Shown: positions 17,693-26,331, numbered from the stretch's first letter. The stretch is 64,000 nt of DNA from UBA9676 sp963741615 (GCA_963741615.1 CAVUIU010000019.1:633590-697589); one strand, 5' to 3'. Numbers and translations: made by a program. Notes: generated by a model from the sequence alone, not told the origin.

Positions 17693-18218
17693 GCTGCAGC
17701 TCCTTGCGTAGTGCTGATTCCGCCCGGCGGAGCATCGTGCCGACGTGCCCCACCTTGACGTTCATGGCCTCGGCTACCTCGGCGTAACTCAGGCCGTTGT
17801 GCCGCAGCGCGAGTACGGTCGCGGCCCGCCGGGGCAGGCGGGACAGCGCCCGCCTGACCTCGGTCCGGAACTCCCGGTCCAGCACCGTCTCCTCCGGCCC
17901 CATGGGCGACACCTCAGCGCCCGACAGCTGCTGGCGGAGGTCGCGGCGGCGCTCGCTGCGGATCGCGTTCAGGGCGGTGTGCGCCGCCGCGACCCGCACC
18001 CAGGCGCAGGCGTGATCGGATTCCGCTGGATCGGGGAAGCGCTTGAACGCGGAGATGAAGACGTCCTGGGCGACATCCTGGGCCGCTTGGGCATCGCCGA
18101 CGACGCCGAAGGCGATGCGCACGACGGCGGGATACTGCTCACGGAAGAACCGCTCGAAGCCGGACAGCGAGGCCTGCGGCGGCGGCGATCCCAGACGGGC
18201 CATGAAGCTGGTGTCCAT
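17676..18218 (-). CDS. ECF-type RNA polymerase sigma factor
   Basis: Extracytoplasmic-function sigma factor, 180 residues from ATG 18218 with GAGAGGGG upstream; an in-frame longer version to 18299 lacks support. Region 2 is seen in FFREQYPAVVRIAFGVVG followed by AAQDVAQDVFISAFKRF. Region 4 is seen in LRHNGLSYAEVAEAMNVKVG followed by MLRRAESALRKEL. It overlaps the anti-sigma gene downstream. Its own promoter would lie within 18219-18373; no clear ECF -35/-10 pair was found there. Confidence 0.92.
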   Translation of the reverse strand: MDTSFMARLGSPPPQASLSGFERFFREQYPAVVRIAFGVVGDAQAAQDVAQDVFISAFKRFPDPAESDHACAWVRVAAAHTALNAIRSERRRDLRQQLSGAEVSPMGPEETVLDREFRTEVRRALSRLPRRAATVLALRHNGLSYAEVAEAMNVKVGHVGTMLRRAESALRKELQHASRV

Positions 18219-18335
18219 TCTCACCCCTCTCCCATCAGCTAAGCACCGCGGGACCAGCCGATGTGACACCCGGCTTTGACCAGGGCAGGCCGTGGACAAT
18301 CCGAAGCCGCCGCCAGGAGATCAGGCGGTCCGGCC

Positions 18336-18374
18336 GGGCGGCACGGGCGGGCGGCACGGGCGGGCGGCACGGGC
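18336..18374. repeat. 14-bp GC tandem repeat, about 3 copies
   Basis: About 2.8 copies of a 14-bp GC-rich unit just beyond the end of the second SAH hydrolase gene. The gap 18219-18373 otherwise shows nothing recognisable. Confidence 0.8.
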
Positions 18375-19675
18375 TAGGCGCCGGGCCGCCAGGAGTTCAG
18401 GTACTCCTGCTGGGCGGGGGTCAGGACATCGATCCGCGCCCCGGAGGATTCCAGCGTCAGCCGGGCGACCTGCTCGTCGATCTCGGAAGGCACTGCGTGC
18501 ACCCCCGCGGGCAGGGCCGCCCCGCCAGCGGCCAGCCAGCCGAGCACCAGCGCCTGCCCGGCGAACGACACGTCCATCACCTGGGGCGGGTTGCCCTCCG
18601 CGGCGACGAGGTTCACGACCCGGCCCTCCGCGAGCAGCAGCAGCCGCCGGCCGTCGGCGAGCAGGTACTCGTCGGTGTGCGGCCGGACGTCGCGGGTGAC
18701 CTTGACCGCCGCTTCCGCCAGCGCGCGGACGTCGATCTCCACGTCGAAGTGGCCGGCGTTGGCCAGGATCGCGCCGTCCCGCAGCGCGGGCAGGTGCCCG
18801 CCCGTGATCACGTCGCGGGACCCGGTGGCGGTGACGAACACCTCGCCCGCCGGGGCCGCATCTGCCATCGGGAGCACCCGGAAGCCGGCCAGGACCGCCT
18901 CCAGCGCCCGCACCGGGTCGACCTCGGTGACCACCACCTGTGCGCCGAGCCCGCGGGCGGCCGCGGCGATGCCCCGGCCGCAGGCCCCGTAACCGGCCAC
19001 CACCACGACCCGGCCGGCCAGCAGGACGTTGGTGGCCCGCAGCACGCCGTCGACGACGGACTGCCCGGTGCCACAGGTGTTGTCGAACATGCGCTTGGTG
19101 GTCGTCGCGTCCGTAGCCACCATCGGGAAGGCCAGCGCCCCCTCGTCGGCCATCCGGCGCAGCCTGATCACCCCGGTGGCGGTGGACTCGCAGCCGCCGC
19201 GGACGGCGGCGAGCAGCTCCGGGCGCTGTGCGTGAAGCGTGTTCACCAGGTCGCCGCCGTCGTCCACGACCAGGTCGGGGCCACCGGGCCCGGCGTCGAG
19301 CGCCCGGTGGATGTGATCGTCGTAGGTGAGCCGGTCCACCCCGGCCCGGGCGAACACCGCCGCCGCGCCGCCGGTGGCGAGCGCGGCGGCCACGTCGTCC
19401 TGGGTGGACAGCGGGTTGGAAGCGGCCAGGAAGACCCGCGCCCCGCCCGCCCGCAGCGCGTTCACCAGGCCCGCGGTCTCGGCCGTGACATGCAGGCAGG
19501 CCGCGATGGTGAGCCCGTCGAACGGCCGCTGCACGGCGAACCTCTCCGCGATCAGGCGCAGCACCGGCATGCCACGCTGTGCCCACTCAATCCGGGTCCG
19601 CCCGGCCTCGGCGAGGCCGGGATCGGTGATGTCGGAGGGCGGGCTCCCCGCGTCCCCGGCCGCGTTGGCAGCCAT
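18374..19675 (-). CDS. Second adenosylhomocysteinase-like enzyme, archaeal/Thermotoga type
   Basis: S-adenosylhomocysteine hydrolase family member of 433 residues, clearly different from its neighbour. The catalytic Asp and Glu are kept (LVVDDGGDLV, CESTATGV) as are Lys, Asp and Asn (TTKRMFDN), but the position after them reads TCGTGQ instead of YGCR, as in the shorter archaeal/Thermotoga forms. The NAD-binding Rossmann motif is GYGACGRGIA. It lacks the roughly 40-residue insertion present in the bacterial-eukaryotic form. Archaeal members can act on S-inosylhomocysteine; whether this one does is not visible. It starts 4 bases after the canonical sahH stop, so it is probably co-transcribed. 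Confidence 0.85.
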   Translation of the reverse strand: MAANAAGDAGSPPSDITDPGLAEAGRTRIEWAQRGMPVLRLIAERFAVQRPFDGLTIAACLHVTAETAGLVNALRAGGARVFLAASNPLSTQDDVAAALATGGAAAVFARAGVDRLTYDDHIHRALDAGPGGPDLVVDDGGDLVNTLHAQRPELLAAVRGGCESTATGVIRLRRMADEGALAFPMVATDATTTKRMFDNTCGTGQSVVDGVLRATNVLLAGRVVVVAGYGACGRGIAAAARGLGAQVVVTEVDPVRALEAVLAGFRVLPMADAAPAGEVFVTATGSRDVITGGHLPALRDGAILANAGHFDVEIDVRALAEAAVKVTRDVRPHTDEYLLADGRRLLLLAEGRVVNLVAAEGNPPQVMDVSFAGQALVLGWLAAGGAALPAGVHAVPSEIDEQVARLTLESSGARIDVLTPAQQEYLNSWRPGA

Positions 19676-19679
19676 CGGG

Positions 19680-21125
19680 TCAGTAGCGGTAGTGCTCGGC
19701 CTTGTAGGGGCCTTCCACCGGGATCCCGAGGTAGCTGGCCTGCTCCTTGGTCAGCTCGGTGAGCGTGACGCCGAGCGCGGCCAGGTGCAGCCGTGCCACC
19801 TTCTCGTCGAGGTGCTTGGGCAGGGTGTGCACGCCAATCTGGTAATCCCCGGGCCTGGTGTACATCTCCACCTGGGCGATCACCTGGTTGGTGAAGGAAT
19901 TGGACATAACGAAGCTCGGATGGCCGGTCGCGTTCCCCAGGTTGAGCAGCCGGCCCTCCGAGAGCACGATCACGCAGTGCCCGTCGGGGAACTGCCACTC
20001 GTCCACCTGGGGCTTGATGTTCTGCCGGCGCACGCCGGGGGTACGGGCCAGCCCGGCCATGTCGATCTCGTTGTCGAAGTGCCCGATGTTGCCCACGATC
20101 GCCTGGTGCTTCATCCGGCTCATGTCCTCGGCCGTGATGACGTCACGGTTGCCGGTGGCGGTGACGAAGATGTCCGCGGTGGCGACGACGTCGTCCAGGG
20201 TGGTGACCTGGAACCCGTCCATGGCCGCCTGCAGCGCGCAGATCGGGTCGATCTCGGTGATGATCACCCGCGCGCCCTGGCCCCGCAGCGACTCCGCGCA
20301 GCCCTTGCCCACGTCCCCGTACCCGCAGACGACCGTGACCTTCCCGCCGATGAGCACGTCGGTGGCCCGCTTGATGCCGTCGATGAGGGAATGCCGGCAG
20401 CCGTACTTGTTGTCGAACTTGGACTTGGTGACCGAGTCGTTCACGTTGATGGCGGGGAACAGCAGGGTGCCATCCCTGGCCATCTCGTAGAGCCGGTGCA
20501 CGCCGGTGGTGGTCTCCTCGGTGACACCGATGATGCCGGCCCCCATCCGGGTGAACCGGCCCGGGCGGGCGGCCAGGCTGTCGCGCAGCAGCGCCAGGAC
20601 GACGGCCAGTTCCTCCGGGTCGTCCTCGGCGGCCGCCGGCACCGCGCCTGCCTGCTCGTAGGCGGCGCCCCGGTGCACGAGCAGCGTGGCGTCCCCGCCG
20701 TCGTCCAGGATCATGTTCGGCCCGTCCTCGCCCGGCCAGGTCAGTGCCTGATCGGTGCACCACCAGTACTCCTGGAGGGTCTCCCCCTTCCAGGCGAAGA
20801 CCGGGATGCCCTTGGGGGCCCCGGGGGTTCCGTCCGGCCCGACGGCCACCGCCGCGGCGGCGTGATCCTGGGTGGAGAAGATGTTGCAGCTCGCCCAGCG
20901 CACCTGGGCTCCGAGCGCGACCAGCGTCTCGATCAGGACCGCCGTCTGGATGGTCATGTGCAGCGAACCGGTGATCCTGGCCCCACGCAGCGGCTGTGCC
21001 TGCGCGTACTCGTCCCGCACCGCCATCAGGCCCGGCATCTCATGCTCGGCGAGCATGATCTCCTTGCGGCCGAAGTCTGCGAGCGAAAGGTCGGCGACCT
21101 TGAACGGAACCGGCTCGGTGGGCAT
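19680..21125 (-). CDS. ahcY: Adenosylhomocysteinase, canonical form
   Basis: Cytoplasmic NAD-dependent enzyme splitting S-adenosylhomocysteine into adenosine and homocysteine, which relieves inhibition of methyltransferases. ATG 21125 is preceded by AAGGAG and gives 481 residues, normal for the long bacterial type. Motifs: substrate segment GSLHMTIQTAVLIETL, catalytic residues in MILDDGGDAT, TEETTTGVHR and NDSVTKSKFDNKYGCR, NAD motif GYGDVGKGCA, and the C-terminal Lys-Tyr region GPYKAEHYRY. It leads a two-gene operon with the second hydrolase. Confidence 0.97.
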   Translation of the reverse strand: MPTEPVPFKVADLSLADFGRKEIMLAEHEMPGLMAVRDEYAQAQPLRGARITGSLHMTIQTAVLIETLVALGAQVRWASCNIFSTQDHAAAAVAVGPDGTPGAPKGIPVFAWKGETLQEYWWCTDQALTWPGEDGPNMILDDGGDATLLVHRGAAYEQAGAVPAAAEDDPEELAVVLALLRDSLAARPGRFTRMGAGIIGVTEETTTGVHRLYEMARDGTLLFPAINVNDSVTKSKFDNKYGCRHSLIDGIKRATDVLIGGKVTVVCGYGDVGKGCAESLRGQGARVIITEIDPICALQAAMDGFQVTTLDDVVATADIFVTATGNRDVITAEDMSRMKHQAIVGNIGHFDNEIDMAGLARTPGVRRQNIKPQVDEWQFPDGHCVIVLSEGRLLNLGNATGHPSFVMSNSFTNQVIAQVEMYTRPGDYQIGVHTLPKHLDEKVARLHLAALGVTLTELTKEQASYLGIPVEGPYKAEHYRY

Positions 21126-21214
21126 GTTCACTCCTTCGCTGGGCGGGGTTCTCCGGTGGCGCAACACATCGACGGTACGGGACGGCACGCCGCCGGCGCA
21201 CGTGATTAGGGGTG

Positions 21215-21238
21215 TTCTTGACACAAGAATGTTAGATT
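21215..21238 (+). promoter_or_regulatory. MerR promoter and palindromic operator candidate
   Basis: A perfect inverted repeat TTCTTG-ACA-CAAGAA occupies 21215-21229. It is followed by a -10-like TAGATT (21233-21238) that would start transcription at about the ATG at 21245, giving a leaderless message. A dyad just upstream of the -10 is the typical place for a MerR regulator. A clear -35 was not found. The same region is upstream of ahcY on the other strand. Confidence 0.5.
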
Positions 21239-21244
21239 TATCAG

Positions 21245-21649
21245 ATGCGCATCACCGAAGCGGCCCAGCAGCTCGGCACCTCGCCCCGGATGCTGCGCTA
21301 TCGCGACCTGCTCGGGCTGCTGCCAGCCGTCCGCCGCCCGCTTCCCGGGCTCGGCTCCCGGCACCGGCGGTTCGGCGAGGACGACCTGGCCGCGGTCTCC
21401 CTGGCGCTGGGAATCGAGCAGAGGTACGACATCAGCCCCGCGGCACTGGCGTTCGGCCTGCGGGTTCTGACCGAACCAGGCGTCCGGGCCGAGGTTGCCG
21501 AGCTCGGGCGCCGGATCGGGCGGATCGGCCCGCTGCCCGCCCGGGCCCTGGAGTTCGAGAAGGAGCGGGCGCTGCGGCTGCTCAGCCTCTCGCCGGGACG
21601 CCGGCCAGAGCACCGAACGGGCCGGGGCGCGAGCAGCCCGGGGCGGTGA
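21245..21649 (+). CDS. MerR-family transcriptional regulator
   Basis: Small MerR-type DNA-binding protein, 134 residues. The winged-helix start is typical: MRITEAAQQLGTSPRMLRYR, then LLPAVRRP and SRHRRFGEDDLAAVSLALGI. A helical dimerisation segment (EVAELGRRIGRI) follows, but there is no obvious ligand-binding domain or Cys pair, so metal sensing is unlikely. It is divergent from the adenosylhomocysteinase operon with 119 bases between starts, so it may regulate ahcY and itself (inference). Confidence 0.88.
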   Translation: MRITEAAQQLGTSPRMLRYRDLLGLLPAVRRPLPGLGSRHRRFGEDDLAAVSLALGIEQRYDISPAALAFGLRVLTEPGVRAEVAELGRRIGRIGPLPARALEFEKERALRLLSLSPGRRPEHRTGRGASSPGR

Positions 21650-21658
21650 GCCGGGCAG

Positions 21659-21730
21659 GTCACCCACGATGGCCGGAGGTCACCCACGATGGCCGGGGGT
21701 CACCCACCCTGGCCGGGGGTCACCCACTCG
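21659..21730. repeat. 20-bp tandem repeat between converging genes
   Basis: About 3.6 copies of a 20-bp unit (ggtcacccacgatggccgga and variants) starting at 21659, 21679, 21699 and 21719. The last copies encode the C-terminus and stop of the GNAT gene. Confidence 0.9.
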
Positions 21731-22338
21731 CGCCGGAGGATCGCGTAGACGAGCTCGTCGGTCCACTCGCCCTTGACGAACTCGTTCTCGACCAGGTGCG
21801 CCTCGCGGCGCATCCCGTTGCGCTCCATGACCCGCGCTGAGCCGCGGTTGCGGCCATCGCACCGGCCGATGATCCGGTGCAGCCCCAGGCCCCCGAACCC
21901 CAGCCCCAGCAGGGCCCCCGCCGCCTCGGTGGCGAGCCCGCGGCCGTGGAAGGCGGGATGGAAGATGAACCCGATCTCGCCCTGCTGATATGCCCGGCTC
22001 AGCCAGAACAGGGTGCAGTCACCAACGAGCTGGCCGGTTGCGGCCAGCTCAGCGGCCAGGCAGAGCGCCTTGCCGTCGGCGGTGAGGGTGCTGGCCGCGA
22101 TCTTCCCCCGCAGCAGGGCGCCGACCTCCGCCCGGTTCCGGGGCTCGTGATACAGGTAGCGGGCGACCTCGGGCAATCGGTGGAAGTCGTACAGGGCGTC
22201 GAGGTCATCCAGCGTGAACGGCCTGAGGGCAAGCCGGGCCGTACGGACCGGGTATTCGGGCCTGAGCACGGCGCTGTCCCCCTCTGGGCCGGGACTTCCA
22301 GGCCTGGCGCCCGGCGGATTGTGATGTACCGCTGTCAC
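21700..22338 (-). CDS. GNAT-family acetyltransferase
   Basis: RimJ/RimL-like GNAT acetyltransferase, 212 residues. The sequence shows RTARLALRPFTLDDLDALYD at the start, then the acetyl-CoA motif region IGFIFHPAFHGRGLATEAAG (pyrophosphate-binding loop HGRGLATEA) and GLHRIIGRCDGRNRGSARVM with the usual ERNGMRREA end. The substrate may be a ribosomal protein, another protein or a small amine; nothing here decides it. The start overlaps the stop of the CDF transporter gene by 4 bases. The last codons are formed by the 20-bp repeat, so the tail WVTPGQGG is probably not functional. Confidence 0.9.
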   Translation of the reverse strand: MTAVHHNPPGARPGSPGPEGDSAVLRPEYPVRTARLALRPFTLDDLDALYDFHRLPEVARYLYHEPRNRAEVGALLRGKIAASTLTADGKALCLAAELAATGQLVGDCTLFWLSRAYQQGEIGFIFHPAFHGRGLATEAAGALLGLGFGGLGLHRIIGRCDGRNRGSARVMERNGMRREAHLVENEFVKGEWTDELVYAILRREWVTPGQGG

Positions 22339-23327
22339 CGTAGCGGCCGGCGGCGGACCGCGCGTACCGCGGGATCGGTCACGTCCGCACGGGATGACTG
22401 ATACAGATCGGGCTCAAGATAGATCATCTCAGCGATCGGCACAGCGCCGCGGACCCGCCGCTCGGCCGCGTCGATCGCCGCCGCGACCGCATCGGCCCGG
22501 TCGGTCTTGCGGACCGCGATCTTCGCCGCCACCAGCAAGCTCTCCGGGCCCATATGCAGGGTCCGGAGGTGGATCACCCGCTCCACCCCGTCGCCGGCCT
22601 GCAGCGCGGCCACGATCGCGCGCTCTACCTCGGCGCCGGCGGACTCGCCGATCAGCAGGCTCTTCATCTCCACCGCCAGGATCACCGCGACGCAGGCGAG
22701 CAGCACGCCGATCGCCAGCGACCCGGCCCCGTCCCACACCTCGTTGCCGGTGGTCACCGCGAGCGCCACACCCGCGGTGGCGAATGCCAGCCCCACCAGA
22801 GCAGCCATGTCCTCCAGCAGGACGACGGGGAGTTCCGGGGCCTTCGCCCGCCGGATGAAGGAGAGCCAGCTGCGCCGGCCCCGCACCCGGTTTGATTCCC
22901 GCACCGCGGTGCGCAGGGAAAAGCCCTCCATGACGATGGACAGGCCGAGCACCACGAACGCGACCGCGGGCGACCGCACCGGCTGCGGATGCGTGATCTT
23001 GTGAATGCCCTCGTAGACCGAGAAGACGGCACCGCCAGTGAAGAGCAGCACCGCCACCACGAACGCGTAGAAATACCGCTCCCGGCCGAACCCGAACGGA
23101 TGCTCCTCGGTCTGGGCCCGTGCCGCCCGGCGGCGCCCCAGCAGCAGCAGGGCCTGGTTCGCGGTGTCGGCGACCGAGTGCACGGACTCGGCCAGCATCG
23201 ACGCCGACCCGGTGACGGCGAAGGCGACGAACTTCGTGACCGCGATCCCCAGGTTCGCGGCGAGCGCCGCCAGGACGGCCCGCAGACCAGCTGACCCGTG
23301 ACCGGAATTGCCGGTGATACCTACCAC
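22335..23327 (-). CDS. Cation diffusion facilitator transporter
   Basis: Membrane cation (zinc/manganese/iron-like) efflux protein of the CDF family, 330 residues from GTG 23327. Seen: span 2 with SMLAESVHSVADTANQALLL (metal-site pattern HxxxD), the loop GRRRAARAQTEEHPFGFGRE, and later spans with VLLEDMAALVGLAFATAGVA and WDGAGSLAIGVLLACVAVI. The cytoplasmic C-terminal domain is shown by MKSLLIGESAGAEVE and MGPESLLVAAKIAV. It lies 3 bases after the SIS isomerase stop. This order (isomerase, CDF, SAH hydrolase region) is a conserved actinomycete neighbourhood. Confidence 0.92.
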   Translation of the reverse strand: MVGITGNSGHGSAGLRAVLAALAANLGIAVTKFVAFAVTGSASMLAESVHSVADTANQALLLLGRRRAARAQTEEHPFGFGRERYFYAFVVAVLLFTGGAVFSVYEGIHKITHPQPVRSPAVAFVVLGLSIVMEGFSLRTAVRESNRVRGRRSWLSFIRRAKAPELPVVLLEDMAALVGLAFATAGVALAVTTGNEVWDGAGSLAIGVLLACVAVILAVEMKSLLIGESAGAEVERAIVAALQAGDGVERVIHLRTLHMGPESLLVAAKIAVRKTDRADAVAAAIDAAERRVRGAVPIAEMIYLEPDLYQSSRADVTDPAVRAVRRRPLR

Positions 23328-23330
23328 TTC

Positions 23331-24473
23331 CTACGCGATGCGAGCCTTCAGTTCCTGGATGGCCTCGACCGGGCCCGGGTCGATGCCCAACGCGATGGCG
23401 AGATAGACCGCCGCGTAGTCGATCAGCTGGACCAGGCTCGCCAGGCGCTCCAGCGGCCCGCCGCCGGAGGCGGCCAGCTCGGTGACGCCGATACCCCGCT
23501 GCGCCGCCAGCCGGGCCGACTCCTCGCGGCGCCGCGTCACCTGCGGATGCTCACGGCTGTCCCGCAACAGCACGAGCCGCAGCGGGACCCCCGGCCCGTC
23601 CTGGCCGGCCCCGTCCTGGCCGGCCCCGTCCAGGCCGGCCCCGTCCAGGCCGGTCGCGAACGGCCCGTCGAACGTGACCACCTGGTTGTGATTGGCCTCG
23701 GGCAGGGCCCCGGCCACCGCCGGGTACTTGGCGTTCTCGTTGAGCTGGCAGGCGAACCGGTAGGCGGCCACGCCCGCGAGGGGGGAGGTGCCCCAGATCA
23801 TCGGCAGCGTCCCTGACAGCTCCAGCGCGAGCGTCTTGGCGGGGTTGACGAACGACTCGCTGTCGGGACGGCACAGGTGCGAGACCCGCTCCAGTGCGGC
23901 GGCGGCGGCCTCGTAATCCTCCGCCGCCGTCTCGAGCAGGCCCAGCCGGCCCGCGATCACCACCAGCGGCACCGACAGCCCCCACAGGGTCGACCGCGGC
24001 ATGCCCGCCGACTGAACACCGATGAACGGGGCGCGTGCTTGCTGGGCGATCATCGCCAGCGGCGAGCCCTCCCCCCCGACCCCGATCAGGCGGCAGCCCC
24101 GGCGCACCGCGGCGGTCGCGGCGGAGATCGTCTCCTCGGTACCGCCGGAGCAGGAGACGGCTATCACCAGGTCGGCGGCGCCCACCCAGGCGGGAAGCCG
24201 GTAATCGTGCACCGCCGCGACCTGCACCTTGCAACCAGGGCCGCAGACGGCCGCGAGCACATCACCGGCCACCCCGGAGCCCCCCATGCCGGTGACCACG
24301 ATCGCCCGCGGCCGCCCGGCGGCGATGACCTCATCCAGATCCGCCTCCTGGGTGGCCCGCACAGCGGTCCTGACCTGCGCCGCCGACGAGGCGACCTGGC
24401 GGAGCATGTCAGCCGGGTCCGCGCCCGCCAGCAGCGCCATGGTGTCCAGGCGCTCTTGCGCGTCCACCGTCAC
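23331..24473 (-). CDS. SIS-domain sugar-phosphate isomerase
   Basis: SIS-domain protein related to bifunctional phosphoglucose/phosphomannose isomerases, 380 residues. SIS motifs: VVTGMGGSGVAGDVLAAV, LVIAVSCSGGTEETISA, then the C-terminal isomerase domain (WGTSPLAGVAAYRFACQLNE, PEANHNQVVTFDG). A stretch of GLDGAGQDGAG repeats interrupts the C-terminal domain near 275-293. The context with Trm112-like and phosphomannomutase genes favours fructose-6-phosphate/mannose-6-phosphate interconversion for GDP-mannose supply. The start overlaps the small upstream gene (ATGA, 24470-24473). Confidence 0.87.
   Translation of the reverse strand: MTVDAQERLDTMALLAGADPADMLRQVASSAAQVRTAVRATQEADLDEVIAAGRPRAIVVTGMGGSGVAGDVLAAVCGPGCKVQVAAVHDYRLPAWVGAADLVIAVSCSGGTEETISAATAAVRRGCRLIGVGGEGSPLAMIAQQARAPFIGVQSAGMPRSTLWGLSVPLVVIAGRLGLLETAAEDYEAAAAALERVSHLCRPDSESFVNPAKTLALELSGTLPMIWGTSPLAGVAAYRFACQLNENAKYPAVAGALPEANHNQVVTFDGPFATGLDGAGLDGAGQDGAGQDGPGVPLRLVLLRDSREHPQVTRRREESARLAAQRGIGVTELAASGGGPLERLASLVQLIDYAAVYLAIALGIDPGPVEAIQELKARIA
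23593..23655. repeat. 15-bp repeat in the isomerase gene
   Basis: About four 15-bp units (ccgtcctggccggcc type) encoding Gly-Xaa-Asp-Gly-Ala inserted in the C-terminal isomerase domain. Confidence 0.85.
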
Positions 24474-24655
24474 CCGGCCTGCCCCGGGTGGCGGGCCTCG
24501 TCAACCAGCAGAACCGGGATGTCGTCCCGGACCGGGTAGGCAAGGCCGCAGGTCTCACTCGTGCAGACCAGCTCGCCGGCCGGGTCGTCGACGCGGAGCG
24601 GAGCATGGCATGCCGGGCAAGCCAGGAGGTCAAGCAGCCATTCGTCGATGTTCAC
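24470..24655 (-). CDS. Trm112-family small zinc protein
   Basis: Sixty-one residue Trm112/UPF0434-like protein with a likely zinc site: CPACHAPL and CTSETCGLAYPVRDDIPVLL. Family members act as small partners of methyltransferases or remain uncharacterised. It is coupled to the SIS isomerase downstream by a 4-base overlap and follows the phosphomannomutase gene by 160 bases; this order is conserved in actinomycetes. Confidence 0.92.
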   Translation of the reverse strand: MNIDEWLLDLLACPACHAPLRVDDPAGELVCTSETCGLAYPVRDDIPVLLVDEARHPGQAG

Positions 24656-24815
24656 AGGCTCTCCCAGGGGTGCTGGAGCGGGCGGCCTCCCGCCTGCCAG
24701 GGCAGGCGTTCGTGGACGGCGGGTCCCGCCACGATGACCGATAGCTCAGGTGTCCGATCGTACGGATACCCGGTCACTGGATACTCGATCACACGGGATA
24801 CTCGCACGGACGCGC

Positions 24816-26171
24816 CTAACCCGCCGGGCCGCGGACGATACCCAGGACCTCGTCCCGCAGCGCGGCGAGGGCCGCCTCGTCTGACGCCTCGGCGTTGAGC
24901 CGGAGCAACGGCTCGGTGTTGGACGGACGGAGGTTGAACCACCACCCGTCCCCGTCGACGGTGAGACCATCCAGATCGTCGAGCGTGACTCCCGGGCGGG
25001 TCGCGAAGGCCCGCCGGACCTCGTCCATCGCCGCGTCCTGGTCGCGTACCTCACTGTTGATCTCACCGGTCGCGACGTACCTGCGGTAACTGCCCAGCAA
25101 CCGCGACAGCGGCGCATCCTGTGACCCGAGCGCGGCGAGTACGTGCAAGGCGGCCAGCATGCCCGAATCGGCGAACCAGAATTCCCGGAAATAGAAATGC
25201 CCGGAATGCTCACCGCCGAACACCGCGCCCGACTCGGCCATCCGTGCCTTGATGAACGAGTGGCCAACCCGGGTGCGCACCGGCTTTCCGCCGTGCTCGA
25301 TGATGATCTCGGGGACCGCCCGGGAACTGATCAGGTTATAGATGATCGCCGCGCCCGGCTCCCGCGCCAGCTCCCGGACCGCGATCAGCGCTGTCAGCAC
25401 GGACGGCGGGACGAGTCCCCCGCGCTCGTCCACCACGAAGCACCGGTCGGCGTCACCGTCGAAGGCGAGACCGAGGTCGGCGCCCGACTCGATCACCGCG
25501 CGCTGCAGGTCCGCCAGGTTGGCCGGATCGATGGGATTCGCCTCATGGTTCGGGAATGTGCCGTCCAGCTCGAAATACAGCGGGACCACGCTGATCGGGA
25601 GCCCCTCGAAAACCTTGGGCACGGTGTGGCCGGCCATCCCGTTACCCGCGTCCACCGCCACGGTGAGCGGGCGGATCCGCGACAGATCGACCAGTGACTT
25701 CAGGTGACCGGCGTAACCAGGGAGCAGGTCGCGTGGGGTGATGGTGCCGCGGGGGCCGCCGTAGGCGGGGACGCCCTGGGAGACCATGTCACGCAGTTCG
25801 TTCAGCCCCGAGTCGGCCCCCACCGGCCGGGCTGCCGCCCGGCACAGCTTGATCCCGTTGTACTTGGACGGGTTGTGGCTGGCCGTGACCATCACCCCCG
25901 GGACGCCGAGGCTGCCACTGGCGTAGTAGAGCAGGTCCGTCGAGCCGAGCCCGGCGGCGATGACGTCCGCGCCCTGAGCGCTCGCACCCCGGCTGACCGC
26001 TTCGGCCAGGGCCGGGGAGGAAGTGCGCATGTCGTGAGCGGTGACGATGCGGGAGGCACCGGTCAGCCGCACGAACGCGGCCCCGACAGCCTCCGCGACC
26101 TCCTCGCCGAGTTCGTCGGGAACGACGCCGCGGATGTCATATGCCTTGAAGATCCTCGCGTACTGTCCCAT
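24816..26171 (-). CDS. manB: Phosphomannomutase/phosphoglucomutase
   Basis: Alpha-D-phosphohexomutase making mannose-1-phosphate (or glucose-1-phosphate). ATG 26171 follows GGAGGGG and gives 451 residues, normal for the family; the open frame to 26528 is a shadow of DUF3499. Motifs: MGQYARIFKAYDIRG, the phosphoserine loop GVMVTASHNPSKYNGIK, the metal loop AFDGDADRCFVVDE, the sugar loop GEHSGHFYFRE and the phosphate-binding RPSNTEPLLRLN. It provides substrate for the pyrophosphorylase at 41170 and is followed by two further genes of the mannose branch. Confidence 0.95.
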   Translation of the reverse strand: MGQYARIFKAYDIRGVVPDELGEEVAEAVGAAFVRLTGASRIVTAHDMRTSSPALAEAVSRGASAQGADVIAAGLGSTDLLYYASGSLGVPGVMVTASHNPSKYNGIKLCRAAARPVGADSGLNELRDMVSQGVPAYGGPRGTITPRDLLPGYAGHLKSLVDLSRIRPLTVAVDAGNGMAGHTVPKVFEGLPISVVPLYFELDGTFPNHEANPIDPANLADLQRAVIESGADLGLAFDGDADRCFVVDERGGLVPPSVLTALIAVRELAREPGAAIIYNLISSRAVPEIIIEHGGKPVRTRVGHSFIKARMAESGAVFGGEHSGHFYFREFWFADSGMLAALHVLAALGSQDAPLSRLLGSYRRYVATGEINSEVRDQDAAMDEVRRAFATRPGVTLDDLDGLTVDGDGWWFNLRPSNTEPLLRLNAEASDEAALAALRDEVLGIVRGPAG

Positions 26172-26331
26172 TCGGCTTTCCCCTCCCCGTATTCCGCCTA
26201 AGGAACCGTCCGCCCAGTGGACAACGAGCCTACCGGCCTGCCGGTGGTGGCCGACGGTCATGGGGACCGGACTTGGCAGCCGGCCGGCCCGTCCGGCCCG
26301 GCCGGCGAGCGCCCGCCCGTCGGGACAGGTC

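Noticed and set aside
21126..21244. A SAH riboswitch before ahcY
   Set aside because: No conserved SAH-aptamer segments were found; the space is short and explained by the MerR intergenic region.
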